Shown here one piece after another: positions 16,808-26,448 of a stretch of DNA of 64,000 bases. Positions within the stretch are counted from its first letter, which is position 1; each line of letters begins with the position of its first letter. The notes beneath the pieces are model-generated. The model saw nothing but the letters and a program-made list of their open reading frames with translations, made no database searches and was not told the DNA's origin. Source of the stretch: DAOTWA01 sp963702935 (GTDB lineage: Bacteria > Chloroflexota > Anaerolineae > Anaerolineales > Anaerolineaceae); NCBI GenBank assembly GCA_963702935.1, contig OY969772.1, positions 1,612,001-1,676,000 on the forward strand, written 5' to 3'. The position numbers and the translations under genes are program-made.

Positions 16808-17134
16808 ATTCTGGATCAGATCCGGGCTCTCGTGGGGGATCAAGCTGCCTCGGTGGTCCTGAGCATGATCCAAAGCGTGCGCCGGCCGGCGGCGACCGTG
16901 CTGGCGACGTCCGTCAGCGTGGTCACCTCGCTGGTGGGTGCCCTCCTCACGGCGATATTCCTCACCCTGGGACAGGTCGCCATCGAAATCTACCTGGGCT
17001 TCAGCGCGGCGCGCTCGATCTACGGCGCGGCCGGCGCGCTGCTGGCGCTGCTGTTGTGGATCTATTATTCCGCGCAGGTGCTGTTCCTGTGCGCGGTGTT
17101 CACCAACGTGCTGGCCCGGCGGGAAGCTCGATAA
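16808..17134 (+). pseudogene. BrkB/YihY family protein, internally deleted remnant
   Basis: The open frame reads ILDQIRALVGDQAASVVLSMIQSVRRPAATVLATSVSVVTSLVGA and then passes directly to LLTAIFLTLGQVAIEIYLG and SIYGAAGALLALLLWIYYSAQVLFLCAVFT. Both parts are typical of YihY/BrkB membrane proteins, but they normally lie more than 100 residues apart. The central domain and the N-terminal third are missing, and there is no proper start codon with a ribosome site (the GTG at 16832 is internal). It is therefore a decayed gene, fused in frame across the deletion. Confidence 0.7.
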
Positions 17135-17179
17135 GGGCGAATTCCCCCTTTTTAGCCGATAACGTGGCCTTTTAAACCT

Positions 17180-18289
17180 TTAGACCGGCGCGGGCTGGAA
17201 TTCTCCTAACGCCCCCACCACTTCGTCGATGTCGGCTTCGGTGAGGGTGGGGGACATGTGCCCGATGCGGATGATCTTGCCTTCCAGCTCGCCCATCCCG
17301 CCCGAGATCTTGATGTGATGCGCCTCGGACAGGTAGTCTACGATCTGGCCGGTGGGCACGCCCTGCGGGCCGCGGGCGGCGGTCAACACCGGGGCCATCA
17401 GCTCGTCGGGGGTAAAAGGCTCCATACCCACGCTGCGCAGCCCGGCGCGCAGGCGCACGGCCAGCTTGCGGTAGCGCTCCAGGCGCTGCGGGATGCCCTC
17501 CTCCAGGAGCTGCCCCAGGCTGACGCGCAAGGCCGCGATGTTGTTGGTGGCCATAGTGACGGGGTAAGGGTGCCAGCTCCATTCGGTGGCGTACTCACGC
17601 CAGACGCGCAAGTCGCCGTACCAGCCGTGGCCCTTGTTCGGGTTGCGGTCGATGAATTCCCAGGCCCGGGGGCCAATGGCTACCGGCCCCAATCCGGGAG
17701 GCGCCCCCAGGCATTTCTGGGAGGCGCTGGCGCACAGATCGATGCCCCATTCGTCCATACGCATAGGCAGACCGCCGAGGGAGGAGACGGCGTCCACGAT
17801 GAAAATGCCCCCGTGGCGGCGGACGATCGGGCCGATCTCGTCCACCGGGTTGATGATGGAAGTGGACGTTTCCAGGTGGACGGCCGCGGCCGCTTTGGCG
17901 TCCGGGTGCCGGCGGAAGGCCGCCTCGAAATCGCGCGCTTGCAGGGGCTTGCCCCATTCGCTCAAGACAGGTACAACCTCCAGGCCATAGCTCGAGGCCA
18001 TCGCCCGCAAGCGATCGCCAAAAAAGCCATTCGACCCGACGATGATCTTTTCGCCCGTGGAAAGGGCGCTGCCTATACTGGCGTCGAGGGCTACCGAGCC
18101 TGAGCCTACCATCAGGTAAACGTCTCCTTGAGTGCCAAAGACCCCCTGAAGCAAGTTCGTCGTTTCTCGGTAGAGCTGCATGAAAGCAGTCCCATAGTGA
18201 GGCTGCACCGGTCGGCCCATGGCTTCCAGGACAGCCGGGTCCGGCTGGACGGGGCCTGGAATCATGAGCTTGAGCTGGCCATTATCCAT
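17180..18289 (-). CDS. Class V PLP aminotransferase, second paralogue
   Basis: Same family as the protein at 5408-6583: LMIPGPVQPDP at the start, SNGFFGDRL (86-94), VDAVSSLGG (165-173) and Schiff-base K192 in SASQKCLGAPPG. Length 369 is typical of alanine/serine-glyoxylate aminotransferases. Here the gene stands alone on the minus strand: no oxidoreductase follows, and an unrelated remnant precedes its stop. The reaction is probably transfer between an amino acid and glyoxylate or pyruvate; the pair of paralogues may differ in substrate. GGAGGAATGA precedes the ATG. The upstream gap to the PhaR gene is about 100 bases. Confidence 0.88.
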   Translation of the reverse strand: MDNGQLKLMIPGPVQPDPAVLEAMGRPVQPHYGTAFMQLYRETTNLLQGVFGTQGDVYLMVGSGSVALDASIGSALSTGEKIIVGSNGFFGDRLRAMASSYGLEVVPVLSEWGKPLQARDFEAAFRRHPDAKAAAAVHLETSTSIINPVDEIGPIVRRHGGIFIVDAVSSLGGLPMRMDEWGIDLCASASQKCLGAPPGLGPVAIGPRAWEFIDRNPNKGHGWYGDLRVWREYATEWSWHPYPVTMATNNIAALRVSLGQLLEEGIPQRLERYRKLAVRLRAGLRSVGMEPFTPDELMAPVLTAARGPQGVPTGQIVDYLSEAHHIKISGGMGELEGKIIRIGHMSPTLTEADIDEVVGALGEFQPAPV

Positions 18290-18395
18290 TCATTCCTCCT
18301 CTTGGTGCATCTAACAGGATACGACTCCGTCATGGTATCACGCCGGGAGGAGTCCCGGATAGTGCTAAACCTCGTAATTTGACCGGAATATGCAC

Positions 18396-18977
18396 CTATT
18401 CGATTTCTGCGGTTTCTTTCGCTGCGCGCAGGGCTTTTACCTGGGCTTCCAGCTTTTCCACCTGGGTTTGCAGGTCCTCCAGCAGCTCGGGGTCGATGCC
18501 CTCTTCCTCGGGCGCGGACTCCGGCTGCGGGGCAGGCCCGGCGGCCTCGGCGTCTGGGGATACGGCCTGGCGGCGCGGGCTCAGACTCAACAGCAGATCG
18601 ACCATGCGCCGGCCCTCTTCCTCGGAGAGCTGTTTCAGCTCGATGAGCCGGCGCAGGCGATCGGCGATCTCGTTGTCGGCGCGCTGGGCAGGGTCCAGCG
18701 AGGCGGACCAGGCCTCGCGCAGACCCTTCCAGGTGCCCTCGCCGGCGCGGATGAGGCGAGATAGCAAGCCCTGCGACATCAGCCCGCCGATGCGCTTCTC
18801 CTGCTCGAACAGGATTTGCAGCATGGTCAGGGTGGTGAGGTCCTCGCCGGATACGTGGTCTACCACGCGCACATCTTCGTCGCGGCGAATCGCCTCGGCG
18901 ATCTCATCCAGGGTGACGTAGCGCTTGGCCTCAGTATCGTACAGCTTGCGATTGGAATAGCGCTTGATGACGGTCAT
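18396..18977 (-). CDS. phaR: Polyhydroxyalkanoate synthesis regulator PhaR
   Basis: The N-terminal 60 residues carry the PHB/PHA accumulation regulator DNA-binding domain, with the diagnostic IKRYSNRKLYDTEAKRYVTLDEIAE at residues 4-28. The middle (LMSQGLLSRLIRAGEG) resembles the second PhaR domain, and the C-terminus (160-185) is a coiled coil. PhaR represses phasin and its own gene and binds PHA granules, releasing DNA when granules appear. The phasin gene lies 15 bases upstream on the same strand, so they form one operon driven by the promoter at 19428-19456. No PHA synthase is in the window. Confidence 0.88.
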   Translation of the reverse strand: MTVIKRYSNRKLYDTEAKRYVTLDEIAEAIRRDEDVRVVDHVSGEDLTTLTMLQILFEQEKRIGGLMSQGLLSRLIRAGEGTWKGLREAWSASLDPAQRADNEIADRLRRLIELKQLSEEEGRRMVDLLLSLSPRRQAVSPDAEAAGPAPQPESAPEEEGIDPELLEDLQTQVEKLEAQVKALRAAKETAEIE

Positions 18978-18992
18978 CTCAGGCCGCGCAGC

Positions 18993-19373
18993 TTATTTCC
19001 CCTCTTTATGGAGGGCTTCGATCTCTTTGGTCAGCTCGGCGATGCGCGCGGTGAGGTTGTCGATCTCGGTCTTGGTAGCGTACTGGGTGCGGGCGCGCCG
19101 CTCGGCTTCCTTCTCGCGCAGGTCGCGGCGATCTTGCTCCAGCTTCTCGCGGCGATCCATGACCTCCTGCACCAGCTTGCGGGCGTCTTTTTCGGCCAGC
19201 TCGCCGCGCTCTACCAGCTTATCCACCAGGTTCTCCAGCTCGTCCTGCGCGACCACCACCGCGCCGATGCCCGCCAGCATGACCTTGCGCAAGGCATCGT
19301 AGAGCGGGCCGGGCTTGCGGGGGCTCTCTTTGGCGGCATCTTCAGCTTTAACGTCAACGGTTTCGTTCGACAT
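18993..19373 (-). CDS. Phasin family granule-associated protein
   Basis: A 126-residue, almost wholly helical protein. PLYDALRKVMLAGIGAVVVAQDELENLVDKLVERGE (23-58) has the amphipathic pattern of PhaF/PhaI-type phasins, and the C-terminal KTEIDNLTARIAELTKEIEALHKEGK is a coiled coil. Phasins coat PHA granules and limit their size. The gene leads the operon with phaR (gap 15 bases). Expression probably responds to the two palindromes at 19405 and 19431. AGGAG precedes the start. A role outside PHA storage is possible, because no synthase is seen here. Confidence 0.8.
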   Translation of the reverse strand: MSNETVDVKAEDAAKESPRKPGPLYDALRKVMLAGIGAVVVAQDELENLVDKLVERGELAEKDARKLVQEVMDRREKLEQDRRDLREKEAERRARTQYATKTEIDNLTARIAELTKEIEALHKEGK

Positions 19374-19404
19374 AGTACACTCCTTCTATCTAATCGGGTT
19401 AGCT

Positions 19405-19421
19405 ATAACGCAGTGCGTTAT
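19405..19421. promoter_or_regulatory. Operator palindrome 1 (at the transcription start)
   Basis: ATAACGCAGTGCGTTAT, a perfect 17-bp palindrome apart from its centre base. It spans the predicted start site of the phasin promoter. Confidence 0.8.
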
Positions 19422-19427
19422 GAAAAG

Positions 19428-19456
19428 ATTATAACGCACTGCGTTATGAATGTCAA
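19428..19456 (-). promoter_or_regulatory. Consensus sigma-70 promoter of the phasin-phaR operon
   Basis: Minus strand: TTGACA (19456-19451), 17-base spacer, TATAAT (19433-19428). Both hexamers match consensus exactly. The spacer is occupied by operator palindrome 2. Confidence 0.88.
19431..19447. promoter_or_regulatory. Operator palindrome 2 (in the promoter spacer)
   Basis: ATAACGCACTGCGTTAT, identical to palindrome 1 except for the centre base, with centres 26 bases apart. A dimeric repressor bound here would cover the -35/-10 spacer. The repressor may be PhaR or an unlinked TetR-type protein. Confidence 0.8.
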
Positions 19457-19470
19457 GGGGCAGAAAAGAA

Positions 19471-19639
19471 TTCACCGCACAGACACAAAGGACACAGAGT
19501 TCTTTACTGCCACCCAATCCCTTAAAAAGGACGCTTTCCGCGTTTCCAGCGCTCGTCCGCGTCTCATTCCTTGAGACTTTCAGGCGGACAGAGCTCTTTG
19601 CCGGGATTTTCTGTGTGCTCTCAGTGTCTCGATGGTGAA
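19471..19639. repeat. Imperfect inverted repeat, CACCRCAGAG family
   Basis: Left arm 19471-19499 (TTCACCGCACAGACACAAAG...) pairs imperfectly with right arm 19611-19639 (...GTCTCGATGGTGAA). It fills the otherwise empty gap between the phasin promoter and the ABC permease gene. Related arms occur at 31930, 36736, 47587, 49127 and 50944. Confidence 0.5.
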
Positions 19640-19733
19640 AAGGTTCTCCCTACGGCCAAAAGCCACGCCCTTTGAGAGGGATGTTATAATCTTCTGAGGT
19701 TAATCAGAGTACGGGAGGTAAGACGGAATTGCT

Positions 19734-21467
<1,734 letters not shown>

Positions 21468-21471
21468 GTGT

Positions 21472-22767
21472 ATGGAGAACGACCAGAACTTCATCGAGTT
21501 ACAGCACATCAGCCAGGCTTATGGCAGCGGGGAGCGCCGCTTCACCGCCGTGCGCGACGTGGACCTGAGCCTCAAGGAAGGGGAATTCGTGGTGTTGCTG
21601 GGGCCTTCCGGCTGCGGGAAGAGCACCCTGCTGCGCATCATCGTTGGCCTGCAAAGGCCCACCTCGGGCGTCATCCTCTACCGCAGCCGGCCCCTGGAGA
21701 AGGTCAACCCCAAGGCCGCCATCGTCTTCCAGACCTTTGCGCTCTTCCCCTGGCTGACCGTCCAGGAGAACGTGGAAGTGGCCCTCAAGGCGCGCGGCGT
21801 GGTGCCCAAGCTGCGCACCACGCGCGCCCTGGACCTGCTGGACCGCGTCGGCCTGGACGGCTTTGAGACGGCTTACCCGCGCGAGCTTTCCGGCGGGATG
21901 CGCCAGAAAGTCGGCTTTGCGCGCGCCATGGCGGTCGAGCCGGAATTGCTGTGCCTGGACGAGCCGTTCTCGGCCCTGGACGTGCTCAGCGCCGAGACCC
22001 TGCGCGGCGAGCTGTTGGAGCTGTGGATCAACGGCAAGATTCCCACCAAGGCCATCCTCATGGTCACGCACAACATCGAGGAGGCCGTCTTCATGGCCGA
22101 CCGCATCGTGGTGATGGATAAGGATCCCGGGCGGGTCGTCTCGGATCTGAGAGTGGAGCTGCCCCACCCGCGCAACCGCAAGGCGCCCGAGTTCGTGGCC
22201 GTGGTGGATCAGGCCTACGCTCTGCTGGCCGGCCAGACCCAGCCCGAATCGGTCGAGATGGGCTCCATGCCCGGCGAGCCGGGCTTCACGCGCCGGCTGC
22301 CCAACGCCCACATCAACGACCTGGCCGCCCTGCTGGAATACCTGGGCGAGCTGCCCAACAACCGGGGCGACCTGTACAAGGTGGCCGAAGACCTCAAGCT
22401 GGACTCGGACGTGCTGCTGACGCTGGTCGAGACGGCGGAATTGCTGGGCTTTGCCACCATTGCCCAGGGTGACGTGACCCTGACGCCCCTGGGAGAGACT
22501 TTCGCGGAAGCCAGCATCCTGGCGCGCAAGGAGATCTTCGCTTCGCGCAGCCGGCGGCTGCCGTTCTTCAAGTGGCTGCTGAGCATGTTGCACGCCGCCG
22601 ACCGCCAGCGCCTGCGCTGGGACGTGGTGCAGACCGCCTTGGAGCTGGAGTTTCCCCCCGAGGAAGCCACCCAACAGCTCGACCTGGCCGTGGATTGGGG
22701 CCGTTACGCCGAGCTGCTGGTCTACGACGATGACGATGATACGTTCTATTTGGAGAGTGGAGAGTAG
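21472..22767 (+). CDS. ABC transporter ATP-binding protein with AAA-associated C-terminal domain
   Basis: An importer ATPase of the NrtC/SsuB/TauB class. Walker A GPSGCGKST is at 44-52, signature LSGGMRQK near 139 and Walker B LLCLDEPFSALD near 160, all intact. After the ATPase (to about 255) comes a C-terminal domain of about 150 residues (INDLAALLEYLGELPNNRGDLYKVAEDLKLDSDVL), the AAA-associated winged-helix-like domain fused to many such ATPases. It pairs with the double permease. The C-terminus has an acidic run (YDDDDDTFYLE). A strong hairpin overlaps the stop codon and probably ends the transcript. Confidence 0.9.
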   Translation: MENDQNFIELQHISQAYGSGERRFTAVRDVDLSLKEGEFVVLLGPSGCGKSTLLRIIVGLQRPTSGVILYRSRPLEKVNPKAAIVFQTFALFPWLTVQENVEVALKARGVVPKLRTTRALDLLDRVGLDGFETAYPRELSGGMRQKVGFARAMAVEPELLCLDEPFSALDVLSAETLRGELLELWINGKIPTKAILMVTHNIEEAVFMADRIVVMDKDPGRVVSDLRVELPHPRNRKAPEFVAVVDQAYALLAGQTQPESVEMGSMPGEPGFTRRLPNAHINDLAALLEYLGELPNNRGDLYKVAEDLKLDSDVLLTLVETAELLGFATIAQGDVTLTPLGETFAEASILARKEIFASRSRRLPFFKWLLSMLHAADRQRLRWDVVQTALELEFPPEEATQQLDLAVDWGRYAELLVYDDDDDTFYLESGE

Positions 22768-22824
22768 GGCGGGATTCACATCCCGCCGCAAAGGGTACCG
22801 GCGGCGGGATGTGAATCCCGCCCT
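22766..22824 (+). terminator. Long hairpin after the ABC operon
   Basis: Arms of 23 bases (22766-22788 and 22802-22824), GGCGGGATTCACATCCCGCC-type, with a 13-base loop. Each arm is also self-complementary (GGCGGGAT/ATCCCGCC), so two small hairpins or one large one can form. No U run follows, so it may stabilise mRNA rather than terminate. A related hairpin is at 47557-47576. Confidence 0.55.
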
Positions 22825-22876
22825 ATTGGCCACTGACCCCTGGCTACTTTCTACTTTCTATTCCCTCTTCTCGTCC

Positions 22877-24193
22877 TTACGGGCCAATCACCGGCTTGAG
22901 CATCTCCCAATTCTTGCCGCCGTCGGTGGATTGCACCAGGGCCCAATTCTCGGAGCCGGCGGCGATGACCCAGCCCAGTGTGGGGCTGACGAAATCCGGC
23001 TGGCCATGCCAGGCCACGGCTTTGAGCGCCGGCCAGCTCTTGCCCCCATCCGTCGTCCCATAAAGCTGATTATCCAGGCCCAGGAACCAGCCTGCGCTGG
23101 CGTCGAGGAACTGGAGCGCGCCGTAGGCAAAGGGCAAGGTGCTCGCGCTCCAGCTCTGGCCGCCGTCCGCCGTGGCGTACAGCCAGCCCTGCGCCTGCAC
23201 GGACGTGGAGCGGCTGCAAACCACCGCCATCTTTCCCACCGTGGAGGACGTGAAGGCCAGGGAATTGATCGCGCAGGCGTTGGCCTCGTTGGTGAACAGG
23301 TCGGGGGTCCCGGCGGGCGCTGGAAGGGTCTGCGCCTGCCAGGTGTGCCCTCCGTCTCCACTACGGTAGAGGTACACGCCGGGGACGTTCCCCTGGCAAT
23401 CGCCCGTCACCCAGCCGGTGTGCGCGTCGCTGAGGGCCAGGCCGGTTTTCAGGCAGCTCATGGGCAGGTTGTTGAGGTCCGGGTCGACCACGCGCTCCCA
23501 GCTTTCCCCGCCGTCTGACGTGCCCAACACGGCCACGTTGTCCTGCCCCATGCCGCTGCCTAAATGCGCCAGCATCCAGCCGGTTTGGCTTCCGGAGAAA
23601 TCTAGATCCGAAGGGCGGTAGATGTCCACCAGGCCGGGCAGGGGCAGACCCTGGCTGGCCGTCCAGCTCGCCCCGCCGTCGAGGGTACGCCAGACTACCG
23701 GCGGTGTGGAGGGCGGCTGGTTATTGCTGGCCGCGTAAGCCGCCCAGGCGTGGTTTTCGTCCAGGAAGAAAGCCGTGGCCACCTGCTCGCCGGCAGCCCC
23801 CCCGGCGGCCTGCGGCGGCGTCACGTCGCTCCAGGTGTTTCCGCCGTCCCGCGTGCGCAAGACGTGGTCGTTGCTGTCGCTCGTGGTATGGCCGAGCGCC
23901 CAGCCCGCCTGTGGGGAAAGCATCTGCAAGCGCGTGAGGGTCACGGCGCTGCCCGGCGCCAGGTGTGGGAGGGCGTTGGCGTCGACCGCCTGGGTAGGGG
24001 TCGCCGTCTGCGTGGGGGGCAGGGGGGGTTCGCTCGGAGCGGGGAGGGGCGTCTCCGTCGGCTGGGGAGCCAGCGTAGGGGTGGGCGGCAGGCTGGGAAT
24101 CTGGGTGGGGGCGGCCGGCGTCCTCTGGGCGCAGGCGGCCAGCAGGCTGAGGGTTGAGATCGCGATAGCGCGGGCAAGGATTTTCCGGAACAT
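22877..24193 (-). CDS. Lipoprotein with BNR/Ycf48-like beta-propeller
   Basis: A 438-residue secreted lipoprotein. The signal peptide ends in a lipobox SLLAAC, with the lipidated cysteine near 21. A Thr/Pro-rich stalk (about 25-75) follows. The rest is a beta-propeller of repeated TxDGGxxW units: RTRDGGNTWSD, GTSDGGESWERV, RSGDGGHTWQA, ATADGGQSWSA, GTTDGGKSWPA, QSTDGGKNWEM. These are sialidase/Ycf48-like repeats, usually binding proteins or glycans at the cell surface. No catalytic residues of sialidases are evident. It is transcribed away from the MITE copy at 24365, with a Pro/Gly-rich spacer between. The role is unknown. Confidence 0.85.
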   Translation of the reverse strand: MFRKILARAIAISTLSLLAACAQRTPAAPTQIPSLPPTPTLAPQPTETPLPAPSEPPLPPTQTATPTQAVDANALPHLAPGSAVTLTRLQMLSPQAGWALGHTTSDSNDHVLRTRDGGNTWSDVTPPQAAGGAAGEQVATAFFLDENHAWAAYAASNNQPPSTPPVVWRTLDGGASWTASQGLPLPGLVDIYRPSDLDFSGSQTGWMLAHLGSGMGQDNVAVLGTSDGGESWERVVDPDLNNLPMSCLKTGLALSDAHTGWVTGDCQGNVPGVYLYRSGDGGHTWQAQTLPAPAGTPDLFTNEANACAINSLAFTSSTVGKMAVVCSRSTSVQAQGWLYATADGGQSWSASTLPFAYGALQFLDASAGWFLGLDNQLYGTTDGGKSWPALKAVAWHGQPDFVSPTLGWVIAAGSENWALVQSTDGGKNWEMLKPVIGP

Positions 24194-24364
24194 GGTTGCC
24201 TCGACAGAATAGGTAAGTCTGATGGGTTATTCCAGCCTTGGTTTCCCCTCGTCCCCGGCCCTTCCCCCGGCGAGGGAAGGGAGTCTGCCTCCCTCGCCCG
24301 GTGGGAGAAAGTTGGGGTGAGGGTCTTTCGCTCACCTTGGAGAAAACCATACTATTCTAGCACA

Positions 24365-24524
24365 GTGTGCACGCAAAAGTTGTCAGCCGTTTTCAGGCGA
24401 TTGAAATCGCTGCAACGAAGTACACGAAGTCGGCCTTCGCCGACTGGTTTTTAGCCAGCGCAGGCTGGCTTCGTGCAGTCTGTAGGTGCAGTTTCCAACT
24501 GCCTGACAACTCGTGCGTGCACAC
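24365..24524. mobile_element. 160-bp MITE-like element, copy 3
   Basis: Differs from copy 1 at a single position. The 9 bases on each side, TCTAGCACA (24356-24364 and 24525-24533), are identical, so this is the cleanest target-site duplication of the three. It lies between the beta-propeller lipoprotein gene and the divergent phosphodiesterase gene. Confidence 0.92.
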
Positions 24525-24577
24525 TCTAGCACAGGGGTGCACAGAATGTGCCGGGCGGCATGGTAAAATTAGCGATT

Positions 24578-25054
24578 ATGTCCCTCCAACGCATCGGTGT
24601 GATCTCAGACACGCACGACCTGCTGCGCCCGGCGGCGCTGGACGCCTTGCAAGGCTGCGAGCTGATCCTGCACGCCGGAGACGTGGGGCGTCCCGAGGTG
24701 CTGGATGCATTGAGCCAGATTGCCCCGCTGGTAACCGTGCGCGGCAACGTGGACAACGCCGAGTGGGCCCGCTGCTTGCCGCCCACGCTGACGATTGAGA
24801 CCGGCGCCGGGTGGCTGTACATGCTGCACAACCTGCACGACCTCGACCTGGACCCGTCCGCGGCGGGCTTCGCCGCCGTGATCAGTGGGCATTCCCACCA
24901 GCCGCTGGTCGAGCGCCGCCAGGGCGTGCTTTATTTGAATCCCGGCAGCGCCGGCCCGCGCCGCTTCGCGCTGCCCGTCACCCTGGCGCTGCTTCACCTG
25001 ACGGGAAACTCCCTGGAAGCCGAGCTGATCGATTTGGAGGCCGGCCGGGCCTAG
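24578..25054 (+). CDS. YfcE/MJ0936-type metallophosphoesterase
   Basis: A calcineurin-like phosphodiesterase of 158 residues. The metal-binding set is intact: GVISDTHD near the start, LILHAGDVG, VRGNVDN, ISGHSHQP and the NPGSAGPRR end. These enzymes hydrolyse phosphodiesters with Mn or similar. The start at 24578 (MSLQRIGVISDTH) fits the usual N-terminus. No ribosome site precedes it, but TAAAAT at 24564-24569 is positioned for a leaderless transcript; in-frame starts ten codons upstream are possible. The pgl gene follows after 34 bases on the same strand and may be co-transcribed. The physiological substrate is unknown. Confidence 0.85.
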   Translation: MSLQRIGVISDTHDLLRPAALDALQGCELILHAGDVGRPEVLDALSQIAPLVTVRGNVDNAEWARCLPPTLTIETGAGWLYMLHNLHDLDLDPSAAGFAAVISGHSHQPLVERRQGVLYLNPGSAGPRRFALPVTLALLHLTGNSLEAELIDLEAGRA

Positions 25055-25088
25055 CGCCGGCCTCCGCTTTTGCGCTTTCGCTTGAGAG

Positions 25089-25838
25089 GTGCGAGTGGTG
25101 AATACTCCCCAATTAAAAAGATACAAGAATTTAGAGGCGCTCAGCGCGGCGGCGGCGGAGCAATTCACGCTCCTGGCCGGGGAAGCCGTGCAGGTGCGCG
25201 GGCGTTTTCTGGTGGCGCTTTCGGGCGGCAGCACGCCCCTGGAGCTTTTCCATAAATTAGCGCGGCCGCCCTACCGGGACTCCCTGCCGTGGGCGCAGAC
25301 CCACGTTTTCTGGGCCGACGAGCGCTGCGTGCCGCCGGAGGACAAAGAGAGCAATTACGGCGAGGCCTACCGCGCCTTCCTGGGGCCTTGCGAAGTACCG
25401 GCCTCCAATATCCACCGCGTGAAGGGCGAGCTGGAAGCGTCTGCTGCCGCCGGGGATTACGCCCGGGAGCTGGGCCGCTTCGCCGCCGAGGGGCTGGCCT
25501 GGCCGCGCTTCGACCTGGCGCTGCTGGGCATGGGCGCCGACGGCCACACCGCTTCGCTCTTCCCCGGCAAGATCGACCCGCAGGAAGACAGCTTGCCGGC
25601 CCTGGCCGCCAGCGGCGCGTATGAAGGCCGCCCGGCCCAGCGCGTGACGCTCACCCCACCGGTGCTCAACGCCGCGCGCCACGTGCTTTTCCTGGTCAGC
25701 GGCGCGGGCAAGGCCGAGGCCCTGGCGGGAGTCCTGGGGCAGGAAAGGGATCCCCTGCGCTGGCCGGCGCAACGCATCCGGCCCGAGCCGGGCTCGCTGC
25801 TGTGGTTAGTGGACGAGGCTGCCGCCGGGCAGCTTTGA
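25089..25838 (+). CDS. pgl: 6-phosphogluconolactonase
   Basis: Hydrolyses 6-phosphogluconolactone in the oxidative pentose phosphate pathway. It belongs to the SOL/DevB family: FLVALSGGSTPLELFHKLA (39-57), VFWADERCVPPEDKESNYG and LLGMGADGHTASLFPG are the family signatures. A length of 249 is normal. The start is GTG at 25089 after GAGAGG; in-frame GTGs at 25095 and 25098 are alternatives. No glucose-6-phosphate dehydrogenase or gnd is in the window. A P-loop kinase gene begins 23 bases after its stop. Confidence 0.9.
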   Translation: MRVVNTPQLKRYKNLEALSAAAAEQFTLLAGEAVQVRGRFLVALSGGSTPLELFHKLARPPYRDSLPWAQTHVFWADERCVPPEDKESNYGEAYRAFLGPCEVPASNIHRVKGELEASAAAGDYARELGRFAAEGLAWPRFDLALLGMGADGHTASLFPGKIDPQEDSLPALAASGAYEGRPAQRVTLTPPVLNAARHVLFLVSGAGKAEALAGVLGQERDPLRWPAQRIRPEPGSLLWLVDEAAAGQL

Positions 25839-25861
25839 TTTCATTGTGTGGAGTGGAGTTC

Positions 25862-26383
25862 ATGCTGATTGCCATGGCGGGCCTGCCCGGCAGCGGGAAG
25901 AGCACGCTGGCCGCCCGGCTGGCCGGGGCGCTGAAGGGGCAGGTGCTGGACAAGGATCGGGTGCGCACCTGCCTGTTCCGCCCCGAGGACGTCGAATATT
26001 CCCGCGAGCAGGACGACTTCTGCATGGACGTGCTCTATCGCACGGCGGCCTTCCTGCTGCGCAGGGACGCCGGGCGCAGCGTGCTCATCGACGGGCGCCC
26101 GTTTGCCTACCCCGATCAGGTGGAGGCCCTGGCGCAGTTTGCCCGCCGGGAAAAGCTGGCCCTCAAGTGGATCGAGTGCGTCTGCTCGGACGAGACGGCC
26201 CGGCAGCGGCTGGAGGCGTGCGGCGCCCAGGCCGACCACCCGGCGGCCAACCGCAGCTACGCCCTGTACCTGGCCCTGAAGGCCGTCCGCGAGCCGCTGC
26301 CCGAGCCGAAATGTATCGTGAATACGGAGCGTGGGTTAGAAGAATGCCTCCAGCGTTGCCTGGAATACCTTCGGTTTGAATAG
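25862..26383 (+). CDS. P-loop AAA-type kinase of unknown substrate
   Basis: A 173-residue nucleotide-binding protein. Walker A is MAGLPGSGKSTLAARL (residues 5-20), then DKDRVRTCLF with the Asp/Arg pair used in phosphotransfer by adenylylsulfate-kinase-like and gluconate-kinase-like enzymes. VLIDGRPFAYPDQVEALAQFAR is the central strand and CSDETARQRLEAC carries the lid arginines. The ATG at 25862 is preceded by GTGGAGTGGAG, whereas an earlier in-frame GTG at 25802 lies inside pgl. It may phosphorylate a sugar or other small molecule; adjacency to pgl suggests a sugar, but this is inference. Confidence 0.8.
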   Translation: MLIAMAGLPGSGKSTLAARLAGALKGQVLDKDRVRTCLFRPEDVEYSREQDDFCMDVLYRTAAFLLRRDAGRSVLIDGRPFAYPDQVEALAQFARREKLALKWIECVCSDETARQRLEACGAQADHPAANRSYALYLALKAVREPLPEPKCIVNTERGLEECLQRCLEYLRFE

Positions 26384-26448
26384 GCGTGAATGGCTTGCGG
26401 CTTCGCGCGAGTGCATGTATATTTGGCAGTTAACCAAAAGAATTCCAG

